64,000 nucleotides of DNA from Methylophaga sp. (GTDB lineage: Bacteria > Pseudomonadota > Gammaproteobacteria > Nitrosococcales > Methylophagaceae). Of the stretch, positions 17,352 through 25,747 are shown piece by piece; position 1 is the stretch's first letter, and each line of letters starts with the position of its first letter. The translations under genes were made by a program, and so were the position numbers. Below the pieces are notes generated by a model that saw nothing but the letters and a program-made list of their open reading frames with translations, did no database searches and was not told where the DNA came from. The DNA lies in the NCBI GenBank assembly GCA_002706095.1, contig PAJP01000021.1:469201-533200 (forward strand). Reading direction: 5' to 3'.

Positions 17352-18215
17352 ATGTATCCATTGATCATCGGTGGCATAGTTGTCACTGGCATGCTTTTTA
17401 TCGTTTATAAACTGCTGTCTGATCGTTATCAGCTCAGACAGCGAGTTAAACGAGGCATATTACTGACCAACCATTTACGGTTGGTGGTTGAACATTGCCA
17501 AAAACATCGTGGCACAAGCAATGCGGTAGTCAGTGGGAATGAGAAATTATTGCCACAAATGATTCAGTTACAGAATAATATCGACAATCTGATTGGTAGT
17601 GATATGAGTCATTCACTATCAGATTTTCCTCAATGGCAATCTTTCATAGAGCATTGGCCAAGGCTTAAACAGCATGCTTTGGCTAGGGATCTGACGCCAC
17701 AGAATATTGTCAGACAGCATAGTCTAATGATCGATGGGCAGCTGATGCTGCTGGATGAGGTCATGAGAGCATACGATTTACATCGCTTAATGCTCGACTC
17801 ATGTACACGGGTTTCCGAAATTTGTATTGATACTTTACGAGTTGCAGAGATTCTCGGCTACACAAGAGCAATCGGATCAGGTGTTTGTGCTCGAGGTACG
17901 TGCTTGGCTGCTGACCGAATCTTGCTTGAGTTTTTACGTATTTCAGTCAAAACCACATCTGAACGATTACTGTCTGAAGTTAAATTAATAAACAACACTG
18001 ATCTGACTTCTTCCTTGGAAACATCCTCTACCGCCATTCGCCAGCAAATAGATGCTTTGCTGGAAATGGTCGATAAACGCGTGCTTCAACGAGGTCAGTT
18101 GAAGCTTGATAGTCATGAATATTTTACTCTCTCTACGCGGGCAATTGATGAAGTGCTGAAGATTTTCAGCATCATTATTCAATATGCCTCCAAACAACAC
18201 ACCAGAATGATATGA
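17352..18215 (+). CDS. Membrane-anchored NIT-domain (nitrate/nitrite sensing) protein
   Basis: 287 residues. One N-terminal membrane segment (about 3-20) is followed by an all-helical region that matches the NIT sensor pattern: VVEHCQKHRGTSNAVVSGN early in the domain and LRVAEILGYTRAIGSGV later. In Klebsiella NasR a NIT domain is fused to ANTAR in one soluble protein; here the NIT-like module is a separate membrane-tethered protein and the ANTAR protein is the next gene, overlapping by 4 bp (ATGA). It contains no kinase domain. I infer that it binds nitrate or nitrite and controls the ANTAR partner by direct contact. GGAGAA lies 6 nt before the ATG. Confidence 0.72.
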   Translation: MYPLIIGGIVVTGMLFIVYKLLSDRYQLRQRVKRGILLTNHLRLVVEHCQKHRGTSNAVVSGNEKLLPQMIQLQNNIDNLIGSDMSHSLSDFPQWQSFIEHWPRLKQHALARDLTPQNIVRQHSLMIDGQLMLLDEVMRAYDLHRLMLDSCTRVSEICIDTLRVAEILGYTRAIGSGVCARGTCLAADRILLEFLRISVKTTSERLLSEVKLINNTDLTSSLETSSTAIRQQIDALLEMVDKRVLQRGQLKLDSHEYFTLSTRAIDEVLKIFSIIIQYASKQHTRMI

Positions 18216-18835
18216 GCAATGCTGCTATGAATACAGTCACGAAAACGATTAACACGGTAGTTATCAGTGAATTTACGGAATTTATGAATACACTGCAAAG
18301 AGTTTTTGAAAACACAGATTATAAAGTGATTTTCGAAGCCACCAATTTGCAACAGTTACTTAACCTGAAGTGGACTATCGAGCCCGATTTGATTATTGCC
18401 ATTATGAATACCAGCGATAGTCAGCTTCTGAGTAAATTTAAGATCATTAATGAACGCTTTCCATTGCCCATCGTGATATTTACATACGATGACCGTGATG
18501 AAGCGATTGAAGAAGCCATTGAGGCTGGGGTGAGTGCTTATATCGTTGATGGTTTTCATGAAAATCGTATCCATGCCATCTTGCGAACGGCAATGGCTCG
18601 GTTTAAACAAGTACAAAGTATGCAGAAACAGCTGAAAGATTTAAAAACGTCTTTGGCTGATAGGAAAATTATTGATAGAGCAAAAGGCCTCATTATGGAG
18701 CAACGTAAATGCACCGAGAACGAAGCCTATAGTCTGATGCGAACTTCAGCCATGAACCAGAATATAAGATTAGGCCAATTAGCTCAGAATATTTTAGCGG
18801 CGGCTAACTTACTTGAGCCACAAAAAAATGTATAA
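18212..18835 (+). CDS. ANTAR-domain RNA-binding antiterminator with degenerate receiver (NasT-like)
   Basis: 207 residues. The N-terminal half has a receiver-like fold (about 14-130), but the canonical phospho-acceptor Asp position is Ile64 (PDLIIAI), and the conserved Lys is replaced in AYIVDG, so phosphorylation is unlikely. A coiled linker leads to an ANTAR domain (about 148-200: DRAKGLIMEQRKCTENEAYSLMRTSAM). ANTAR proteins bind paired hexaloop hairpins in leader RNAs and prevent termination of nitrate genes. It overlaps the NIT gene by 4 bp, so it is probably controlled by protein contact with that sensor. Its RNA target is not obvious in this window. Confidence 0.82.
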   Translation: MSNAAMNTVTKTINTVVISEFTEFMNTLQRVFENTDYKVIFEATNLQQLLNLKWTIEPDLIIAIMNTSDSQLLSKFKIINERFPLPIVIFTYDDRDEAIEEAIEAGVSAYIVDGFHENRIHAILRTAMARFKQVQSMQKQLKDLKTSLADRKIIDRAKGLIMEQRKCTENEAYSLMRTSAMNQNIRLGQLAQNILAAANLLEPQKNV

Positions 18836-18862
18836 GTTCTGATGAAATAGTAATAGAACGTT

Positions 18863-18899
18863 ACAGCCACTTCAGTGATGGAGTGGCTGTTTTGTTTTT
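18863..18899 (+). terminator. Intrinsic terminator after the ANTAR gene
   Basis: ACAGCCACT/AGTGGCTGT 9-bp stem with a 10-nt loop and a T-rich tail (TTTGTTTTT), 25 bp after the stop codon. Confidence 0.88.
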
Positions 18900-19054
18900 A
18901 TGGTTATTTTGTTAGCGGATGTCGGTCGTTATTCTATTTTGGTTTTTGATTGACTTCATGAGGGTATGAGCAATGGTGAGGAAGGCCAATTAATGGTTGA
19001 GTTTGATGATAGTAGTAATTGAAAACTATACCTATTAAGATTAAGGCTACGGTA

Positions 19055-20338
19055 ATGCTTAAACGCCATTACAGACAAACAAGAAAGGTACAAACAGGTA
19101 TGACGGAATTGTCATTCAAGGAGGATCATTATGAAGCGGCTTATGAGTCTCTCTGCCTGAGGTCAGTTTTTCAGCCAATCTTTAGCATCGCTCATCGAAA
19201 AGCCGTGGGATACGAAGGACTGGTTCGTGCCGCGGATGTTTCTGGGAACCCAGTGACACCACAAGACTTGATGAGAAAAAACACGGCATCCGATCAACAG
19301 CTGATTCTTGATAGGACCTGTCGTCTATTACATGCCTGTAATTTTTCTCAACATCCCGCCAATGATGCCTGGTTATTTTTAAATCTTAATTCCCAATGTT
19401 TAATTTCGGAACGTCCCGATATTGGATTTATGCAAACGCTGATGCGCGAGAGTGACTTACCATCAAGGCGCATTGTGATTGAAATTTTAGAAAGTGAAAT
19501 TGATAACCGCGATTACTTACGGGAGTTGATTACGCATTTTCGTCAAATGGGCTGTTTGATTGCGATTGATGATTTTGGTGCTGGTCACTCTAATTTTGAT
19601 CGTATTTGGGATTTACAGCCTGATATTGTCAAGATTGACCGTAGCTTAGTAAAAAAAGCAGGCCACTCAATGAAAGTGGAAAGGATTCTGACCGGCATTG
19701 TCTCGCTCATTCATGAGACCGGAAGTTTGGTGGTTATTGAGGGTGTTGAGACTGAAAGAGAAGCCTTGGTTGCGATTTCCAGTAACGCAGATATGGTTCA
19801 GGGGTTTTATTTTGCTAAGCCAAGGCCTGATCTCCAGCAGGAGATTGATTTCGGTCAAGCCATGGATAAGTTACTTCATCAACATCAGAATGTACGAAGC
19901 CAATATAATCGAAAGCTTCAACAACATTTCCGCACCTTTGAGTTGATATTTGAAAAAGAGCTCGACGCGTTTAAACAAGGAGCATCTTTTGAAGATTGTG
20001 GTCATGCCCTATTTGATGATGCCAGAGCTGTACGCTGTTACCTGCTTGATGAGTCTGGCTACCAGATTGGTCGAAGTCTGAACTCACCCAAATATACAGC
20101 CAAACTGGATATTCGTTTTACACCGCTACTTTCTGGTGTCAATGCTAACTGGTCACATCGACATTACCATTTCAGAGCGATACAAAATCCGAATATGACT
20201 CAGATAAGTCGTCCATACTTATCGGTAGCCGGTTCTCATATGTGTATCACCGTTTCACAAGCAGTGGTTGTTAGTGGCAAGACATATGTTTTCTGCTGTG
20301 ATTTAGACTGGCCCGACGAAGATCAGCCCAACAGTTGA
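19055..20338 (+). CDS. EAL-domain c-di-GMP phosphodiesterase with YkuI-C-like sensory domain
   Basis: About 427 residues from ATG 19055; ATG 19100 and a TTG at 19019 are other possible starts. The EAL domain (about 30-265) keeps the catalytic set: E in YEGLVRA, N in LNLNSQ, E in IEILESE, DD in IAIDDFGAG, K in IVKIDRS, E in VIEGVE and Q in VQGFYFAKP, so it should hydrolyse c-di-GMP. The C-terminal ~130 residues resemble the PAS/Cache-like domain of YkuI (CYLLDESGYQIG…MTQISRPYLSV), a ligand-sensing module. It lies inside the nitrate island between the ANTAR regulator and the nitrate transporter, suggesting a link between nitrogen status and motility or attachment. Confidence 0.83.
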   Translation: MLKRHYRQTRKVQTGMTELSFKEDHYEAAYESLCLRSVFQPIFSIAHRKAVGYEGLVRAADVSGNPVTPQDLMRKNTASDQQLILDRTCRLLHACNFSQHPANDAWLFLNLNSQCLISERPDIGFMQTLMRESDLPSRRIVIEILESEIDNRDYLRELITHFRQMGCLIAIDDFGAGHSNFDRIWDLQPDIVKIDRSLVKKAGHSMKVERILTGIVSLIHETGSLVVIEGVETEREALVAISSNADMVQGFYFAKPRPDLQQEIDFGQAMDKLLHQHQNVRSQYNRKLQQHFRTFELIFEKELDAFKQGASFEDCGHALFDDARAVRCYLLDESGYQIGRSLNSPKYTAKLDIRFTPLLSGVNANWSHRHYHFRAIQNPNMTQISRPYLSVAGSHMCITVSQAVVVSGKTYVFCCDLDWPDEDQPNS

Positions 20339-20344
20339 GATAAC

Positions 20345-20459
20345 GCACTTATACTGTGCGGAATGCACCAAATTAGCAGTTAAATATGCATTCAGAATGC
20401 GCATTTGTTTTTCTAAGTATATATAAATCAATAGGTTATGTTTTGGCATGATTCCCGCT
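20345..20459 (+). promoter_or_regulatory. Sigma-54 promoter with NtrC site for the nitrate transporter
   Basis: GCAC-TTATACT-GTGC (20345-20359) has the exact GCAC-N7-GTGC core of an NtrC site. TTGGCATGATTCCCGCT (GG 20445-20446, GC 20457-20458) is a sigma-54 promoter with correct spacing and a predicted start near 20470, so the site is centred about 118 bp upstream. This placement rules out the in-frame ATG at 20438 as the translation start. A GAACAT/ATGTTC dyad (20464-20489) spans the start site. Confidence 0.72.
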
Positions 20460-20506
20460 ATTCGAACATGGACCCATTCCGGTATGTTCAAAAGAGAGCT
20501 GAATTT

Positions 20507-21973
20507 ATGTCCAATAACAAACTCAATTTATTATCTTTCAAAGATAATATTCGTACCCTTCATCTTACCTGGATAGCCTTTTTCATCAGTTTTGTGGTGT
20601 GGTTTAATCATGCACCATTGTTGATGGCTATCAAAGATACGCTTGGCCTCGATAGTCAGCAGATAAAAACGTTACTGATACTCAATGTCGCCTTGACTAT
20701 CCCTGCTCGAATAGTGGTTGGTATGCTAGTCGATAAGTACGGTCCTAAGATCATGTACTCACTACTGCTCGGCATTTCAAGCATGATTTGTTTTTTCTTT
20801 GCACTTGCAGATAGTTTTGAACAACTCGCTCTTGCCCGTTTTCTACTGGGCTTTGTCGGTGCCGGGTTTGTTATTGGCATTCGTATGATTTCTGAATGGT
20901 TTCCAGCCAAGCAAGTGGGATTAGCGGAAGGTATTTATGGTGGTTGGGGTAATTTCGGTTCAGCCGCAGCGGCAATGTCACTGCCCACCATTGCATTATT
21001 ATTTGGTGGTGAGGATGGCTGGCGTTATGCCATTGGCCTGACTGGTGCCATTGCGCTTGTTTATGCTTTTATTTATTACAATACTGTGTCTGACACGCCT
21101 CAGGGATCGACGTATTTCAAACCGAAAAAAACGGGTGCGATGGAAGTAACCAGTAAAGGCGATTTCTTTCTCTATATCGTTATGAATATTCCCATGTATG
21201 CGGCCTTGGCCTTATTAGCATGGAAGTTGTCACCCAGTGGGGTCAGTTTGCTCTCCAGCGAAATCACCCTCGCGATCTATGTCGGTTTAGTGGTGTTATT
21301 TTTTTATCAGGTGTATCACATTTATCAAGTCAACAAAGATGTGTTCGTTAAAGAAACGCCAGAAATTCACCGTTACAAATTCAAACAAGTGGCCGTGTTG
21401 GATTTAGCCTATCTGGCGACATTTGGTTCTGAATTAGCCGTTGTGTCAATGTTGCCTCTGTTTTTTAGTGAAACGTTTGATATTAGTGCTGTTCAGGCTG
21501 GTTTACTCGCCTCTGGCTTTGCTTTTATGAATCTGGTATCGAGACCTATCGGCGGTTTGTTTAGTGATCGTCTGGGTCGTAAGAAAACACTGACCATTTG
21601 TATCAGCGGTCTGGCGGTAGGCTATTTCGTAATGGGTATGATTACACCAGAGTGGTTTATTGTGTTGGCGGTATTGGCAACCATGGCATGTTCGTTCTTT
21701 GTGCAAGCGGGAGAGGGGGCTGTGTTTGCGGTAGTACCATTGGTTCAACGTCGATTGACTGGACAAGTAGCGGGTATGGCGGGTGCTTATGGTAATGTGG
21801 GCGCTGTCACGTTTCTAACCGTGCTGTCACTTGTTTCTGCACAAACCTTCTTCTTTGTGATTTGTGCGACGGCGGTCGTGACATTGATCGCGGTGCAGTT
21901 TATGGATGAGCCTCGCGGACAGATGGCCGAGGTCTTACCAGACGGGTCGATTCAAATGATAGATGTGCATTAA
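20507..21973 (+). CDS. NarK/NasA-type nitrate/nitrite transporter (MFS)
   Basis: 488 residues with twelve predicted membrane helices. Nitrate-porter signatures are [17 protein letters not shown] and [14 protein letters not shown] in the first half, and [12 protein letters not shown] and the Gly-rich [13 protein letters not shown] in the second. It should import nitrate, or exchange nitrate and nitrite, for the nasA/nirBD pathway. The start is ATG 20507, because a sigma-54 promoter lies at 20445-20458 and AAGAGAG sits 8 nt before this ATG. The kinase/phosphatase gene follows after 14 bp, which suggests one transcript. Confidence 0.9.
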   Translation: MSNNKLNLLSFKDNIRTLHLTWIAFFISFVVWFNHAPLLMAIKDTLGLDSQQIKTLLILNVALTIPARIVVGMLVDKYGPKIMYSLLLGISSMICFFFALADSFEQLALARFLLGFVGAGFVIGIRMISEWFPAKQVGLAEGIYGGWGNFGSAAAAMSLPTIALLFGGEDGWRYAIGLTGAIALVYAFIYYNTVSDTPQGSTYFKPKKTGAMEVTSKGDFFLYIVMNIPMYAALALLAWKLSPSGVSLLSSEITLAIYVGLVVLFFYQVYHIYQVNKDVFVKETPEIHRYKFKQVAVLDLAYLATFGSELAVVSMLPLFFSETFDISAVQAGLLASGFAFMNLVSRPIGGLFSDRLGRKKTLTICISGLAVGYFVMGMITPEWFIVLAVLATMACSFFVQAGEGAVFAVVPLVQRRLTGQVAGMAGAYGNVGAVTFLTVLSLVSAQTFFFVICATAVVTLIAVQFMDEPRGQMAEVLPDGSIQMIDVH

Positions 21974-21987
21974 TCATCAGGACGAAT

Positions 21988-23712
21988 ATGACAGCAAAGT
22001 TAGAAGTGTCAGTTGGCCAGTGTTCAACACAAGGGATGAAAGCTGATAATCAGGATACCGTCGGCTTTTTCATTCCGTCCAAATTGGCTTTGCTTGAAAC
22101 GAAAGGTGTCGCCTGTGCTATTGCGGATGGTCTGAGTTCGAGTAATGAAGCAAAACAAGCCAGTCAGGCATGCGTGACTGGTTTTATGAGTGACTACTTT
22201 AGTACACCTGACTCCTGGTCTGTGAAACAGTCTGGCAGCAAAGTGCTTGCCGCTATCAACACTTGGTTGCATGGACAAAGTCAGCAGTTTCAGCAAGCAG
22301 GCAGAGGGATGGCCTCTACCTTCAGTGCTGTTGTTGTGAAATCAACAACAGCACATATTTTTCATGTCGGTGATTCACGTATTTATCTATTACGTGATGG
22401 TGAGTTTGAACCATTGACCACCGATCATCGTATTCGTATTGATGAAAATAAAGAGTATCTGGGAAGAGCGTTTGGCGTCGATTATTGTCTGGATATTGAC
22501 TATAAAACACTCGCTGTTCAGGAAAAGGATATTTTCCTGTTAACCACCGATGGCGTGCATGATGTTTTGCCCGATAAGGTGCTTAAACAGTTTATATTAG
22601 AAGGTTCTGTTGATTTATCTGATTTAACAGAACGGATTTGTCATGAAGCGCTGAAGGCTGGCAGCCAAGACAATATAAGTTGCCAGCTAATGTGCATTGA
22701 ACAATTACCGACTCAAGCACCTGATGAGGTTTTTGCCCAACTCACCGTATTACCTTTTCCACCTGATTTATATGAGGGTGTCATTCTTGACGGCTATCGT
22801 ATCAGTCGTGAGTTACACGCTAGTTCTACAAGCCAGCTTTATTTAGCGGTGGATACAGAAACGGGCGAGAAAGTGGTGATTAAAACCCCTTCGGTCAACT
22901 TCGAAGATGACCCGGCCTACCTGGAAAGATTCCATTTGGAGGAGTGGGTAGGGCGACGAATAAATAATGCACATGTAGTCAGGACCTTAGAGCAGAAGCG
23001 TCCCCGTCGTTTTCTTTATTATGTGATGGAGTACGTGGACGGTAAAACGTTGCAGCAGTGGCTGGATGACGTTGGACGTTTGGATTTAAAAACTGTACGT
23101 GATCTTGTGCCTCAGCTTGTATCAGCACTGAGAGCTTTTCACCGACTCGATATGTTGCATCAGGATTTAAAGCCTGGAAATATCATGATCTCCAGAGATG
23201 GCGTGCTGAAGATTATTGATTTTGGTTCAACCAAAATTGCCGGCATTGCTGATATCTCTACGCCCATAGAACGCAGTGAGTTGTTGGGGACAAAACACTA
23301 CACGGCGCCTGAGTATTTATTGGGTCGTGCTGGTCAGCCGCAGTCTGATCAATTCTCTCTAGCGTGTATTGTCTATGAAATGCTCACAGGCCATCTGCCA
23401 TATGGTGAAAAACTGGCAAAAGTTCATACCAGACAAGATCTTCATCGCATTGAATACCAATCCATCGCTTTGTTTATTCAGGATATACCAAGCTGGGTTG
23501 ATAAAACCTTGCAGAAAGCCTTGCAACTTTATCCTGAAAAGCGCTATCAGGCATTGTCTGAGTTTGCGACAGACTTGATAAAACCGAATCCAGCTTATTT
23601 AAGCGATGACAATCGCCCGCTGATGTACCGTTATCCGGTTAAGTTCTGGCAAGCATGCTCACTTCTTTTGTTCATCAGCAATTGTTTGCTTGCCTATTTT
23701 TTGCTCCGATAA
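21988..23712 (+). CDS. PP2C phosphatase-Ser/Thr protein kinase fusion
   Basis: 574 residues. The N-terminal PP2C domain (about 8-245) has metal-site motifs ADGLSSS, VGDSRIYLL, TTDGVHD and DNIS. The C-terminal Hanks-type kinase (about 262-535) has Lys299 (VVIKTP), catalytic Asp393 in HQDLKPGNIM, Asp411 of DFG and an APEY activation-segment motif, so both activities look intact. A single C-terminal membrane anchor (about 555-573) ends the protein. It is 14 bp after the nitrate transporter. Similar fusions sit in nitrate assimilation loci of Pseudomonas, so a role in controlling nitrate uptake or reduction by phosphorylation is plausible but unproven. Confidence 0.9.
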   Translation: MTAKLEVSVGQCSTQGMKADNQDTVGFFIPSKLALLETKGVACAIADGLSSSNEAKQASQACVTGFMSDYFSTPDSWSVKQSGSKVLAAINTWLHGQSQQFQQAGRGMASTFSAVVVKSTTAHIFHVGDSRIYLLRDGEFEPLTTDHRIRIDENKEYLGRAFGVDYCLDIDYKTLAVQEKDIFLLTTDGVHDVLPDKVLKQFILEGSVDLSDLTERICHEALKAGSQDNISCQLMCIEQLPTQAPDEVFAQLTVLPFPPDLYEGVILDGYRISRELHASSTSQLYLAVDTETGEKVVIKTPSVNFEDDPAYLERFHLEEWVGRRINNAHVVRTLEQKRPRRFLYYVMEYVDGKTLQQWLDDVGRLDLKTVRDLVPQLVSALRAFHRLDMLHQDLKPGNIMISRDGVLKIIDFGSTKIAGIADISTPIERSELLGTKHYTAPEYLLGRAGQPQSDQFSLACIVYEMLTGHLPYGEKLAKVHTRQDLHRIEYQSIALFIQDIPSWVDKTLQKALQLYPEKRYQALSEFATDLIKPNPAYLSDDNRPLMYRYPVKFWQACSLLLFISNCLLAYFLLR

Positions 23713-23851
23713 GCTTGTATAGCGTGGTCTTTTAATATCAGAAAAACCGGATTATCGACAATTTTGTCTCAACGACTATTCCTGTATTTACACTATAGTC
23801 ATACTAAGAGTATGGTTATTATAAATACTAAAAAAGTGATAGCTGGTTGAA

Positions 23852-24754
23852 ATGTCAATGGAAACAAACCCAAGGTTAAAAGAAGTAAACGTAACAGATT
23901 TGTTCAGTATGGAGAGTATCGAATCTGCATGGTCTTTTTTAGATATTTTGCCTTTTCCAGTCACGGTTATTGATGATGACTATAGGGTGATTCGAGCCAA
24001 TCAGGAAGCCATTCATGAATACAGTCAGATTGATGAGCCTTGCTACAAAATGAGTCATGGTTACGATAGTCCCTGCCATGAAAATGGTGAGGCCTGCCCT
24101 AAGCTCGATGCTCAGACCCTCAGAACAACAATTAGTCATTTACATATTCATCAAACCAACAGCGGTCCTCAGAAATTCAAAGTGATGGCGCTACCTCTAG
24201 AGAAGGGTGGAGCTATGGAGCTGCACATTCCGCTGGATGATGTCACTTCTCTTGATGGTGTCACAGGGCTGACCAATCGCACAGAAGGTGAACAAGGTGC
24301 GCGTCGATTAGTGGCTCTGATGCAGCGGTTATCGACCCCCTATAGCATCATTATGCTTGACCTCGACTACTTCAAACAGATTAATGACCAACATGGCCAT
24401 CATGTGGGCGATATTGTGTTGAGACGAACAGCAGAGGTCATGGCTGACAGTATTCGTGCTTCCGATATTCTGGTTCGATGGGGTGGTGAAGAGTTTTTGT
24501 TTGTCTTATCAGGCGCACAGGCTGCTCATGCAGCTAAGTTCACCGAGAAACTGTTACAGCATTTGCGTGAGATAAGAATTGCACTACGTGATGACACCAT
24601 TTCGGTCTCTGCCAGTGCCGGTATTCGAGCGGTGAGTTCAGCTGAATTAGCCACAATAAATTTTGATAAGGCTTTGCAACAAGCTGATGTGATGCTCTAC
24701 TCTGCAAAAAAAGCAGGAAGAGATCAGTTCATGATGTATGACGCTGCACCATAA
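23852..24754 (+). CDS. PAS-GGDEF diguanylate cyclase
   Basis: 300 residues. The N-terminal PAS-like domain (about 25-125) carries a cysteine/histidine cluster (CYKMSHGYDSPC…CPK) of the sort seen in redox- or metal-sensing PAS domains. The C-terminal GGDEF domain (about 130-298) has an intact GGEEF active site (211-215) and the DLDYFKQINDQHGHHVGD substrate motif, so it should make c-di-GMP. An obvious I-site RxxD five residues before GGEEF is not clear. The ribosome site is weak. It lies tail to tail with the HD-GYP gene, with no gap between the stop codons. Confidence 0.88.
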   Translation: MSMETNPRLKEVNVTDLFSMESIESAWSFLDILPFPVTVIDDDYRVIRANQEAIHEYSQIDEPCYKMSHGYDSPCHENGEACPKLDAQTLRTTISHLHIHQTNSGPQKFKVMALPLEKGGAMELHIPLDDVTSLDGVTGLTNRTEGEQGARRLVALMQRLSTPYSIIMLDLDYFKQINDQHGHHVGDIVLRRTAEVMADSIRASDILVRWGGEEFLFVLSGAQAAHAAKFTEKLLQHLREIRIALRDDTISVSASAGIRAVSSAELATINFDKALQQADVMLYSAKKAGRDQFMMYDAAP

Positions 24755-25747
24755 CTAATCAGAAAATGCTTGTTTCACTTTCAGAATGTCTGGCAGGTGC
24801 TCAATTAAGATGGGGGGCAAAGCGGGATCAATGTGTTTACCACTCTGTTCATTAATGAACTCTATGGCTTCCTCAACTGGCCAGGCTTCTTTATATGGTC
24901 TGGCGCTGGTTAATGCATCAAAAATATCAGCTATGGCAACGATTCGACCTGCAAGCGGAATCTCATCACCTTTTAATCCATTTGGGTAACCTGTGCCATC
25001 CCATTTTTCATGATGGGTCAGGGCAACAGTATGTGCTAGTTGAATCAATCTTGATGTTGAGTTGGCTAAGATCTCGGCCCCGATTAAAGTATGTGTTTTC
25101 ATTTCTGAAAACTCTTCTGACGTTAACTTATCTGGTTTTAATAAGATTCTGTCAGCAATACCAATTTTTCCAATGTCATGCATGGGAGCCGCCATCATGA
25201 GTTCGTTTGCGGTACTCTCGTCAAATCCATAACCCAGAGCAATAATTTTTGCATAGCGACTCATCCGCTGAACATGTAAGCCCGTTTCGTTATCTTTGTA
25301 TTCTGCAGCTCTACCCAAACGTTCAATCAAGTCGATATGGGTGGCACGAAGCTCATCTGCTTTGACAAGAGAGATATGTGTTTTTACTCTGGCAAGGACA
25401 GTGGAGGGCACGATGGGTTTGATGATGTAATCTACTGCACCAATGTCAAAACCTCGTGCTTCATCATCTGGATCTTGTAAGGCTGTCACAAATATAATCG
25501 GTATGTGTGAGGTGTCTGATCTGGCTTTTAATTGCTGGCAAACTTCTAAGCCTGTCATTTCTGGCATCATGATATCGAGTAAGATCAGATCCGGCATTTC
25601 CTTATCAATCAATGCCAGAGCATCTTTTCCTGAGCGGGCGAACGAAAGCGCATAATCGTTCTGCAGAATCTGACGAAGCACTCTCAAGTTGGTTGGCTCG
25701 TCATCGACAATAAGGATTCTAGGCTGGTATTTCTTTATCGTAGTCAT
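24755..25747 (-). CDS. Response regulator with HD-GYP phosphodiesterase domain
   Basis: 330 residues. The N-terminal receiver has DD acidic residues and the phospho-acceptor in LILLDIMMPEMTG. The C-terminal HD-GYP domain (about 145-325) has MHDIGKIGI and HHEKWDGTGYPNGL, followed by IVAIADIFDALTS, so it is probably an active c-di-GMP phosphodiesterase. It overlaps the hybrid kinase gene by 4 bp (ATGA), so that kinase is the likely phosphate source through its HPt domain. Confidence 0.93.
   Translation of the reverse strand: MTTIKKYQPRILIVDDEPTNLRVLRQILQNDYALSFARSGKDALALIDKEMPDLILLDIMMPEMTGLEVCQQLKARSDTSHIPIIFVTALQDPDDEARGFDIGAVDYIIKPIVPSTVLARVKTHISLVKADELRATHIDLIERLGRAAEYKDNETGLHVQRMSRYAKIIALGYGFDESTANELMMAAPMHDIGKIGIADRILLKPDKLTSEEFSEMKTHTLIGAEILANSTSRLIQLAHTVALTHHEKWDGTGYPNGLKGDEIPLAGRIVAIADIFDALTSARPYKEAWPVEEAIEFINEQSGKHIDPALPPILIEHLPDILKVKQAFSD

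Noticed and set aside
20438..20506. Longer N terminus of the nitrate transporter starting at 20438
   Set aside because: The sequence is occupied by the sigma-54 promoter and dyad; ATG 20507 has the ribosome site and the usual family N terminus.
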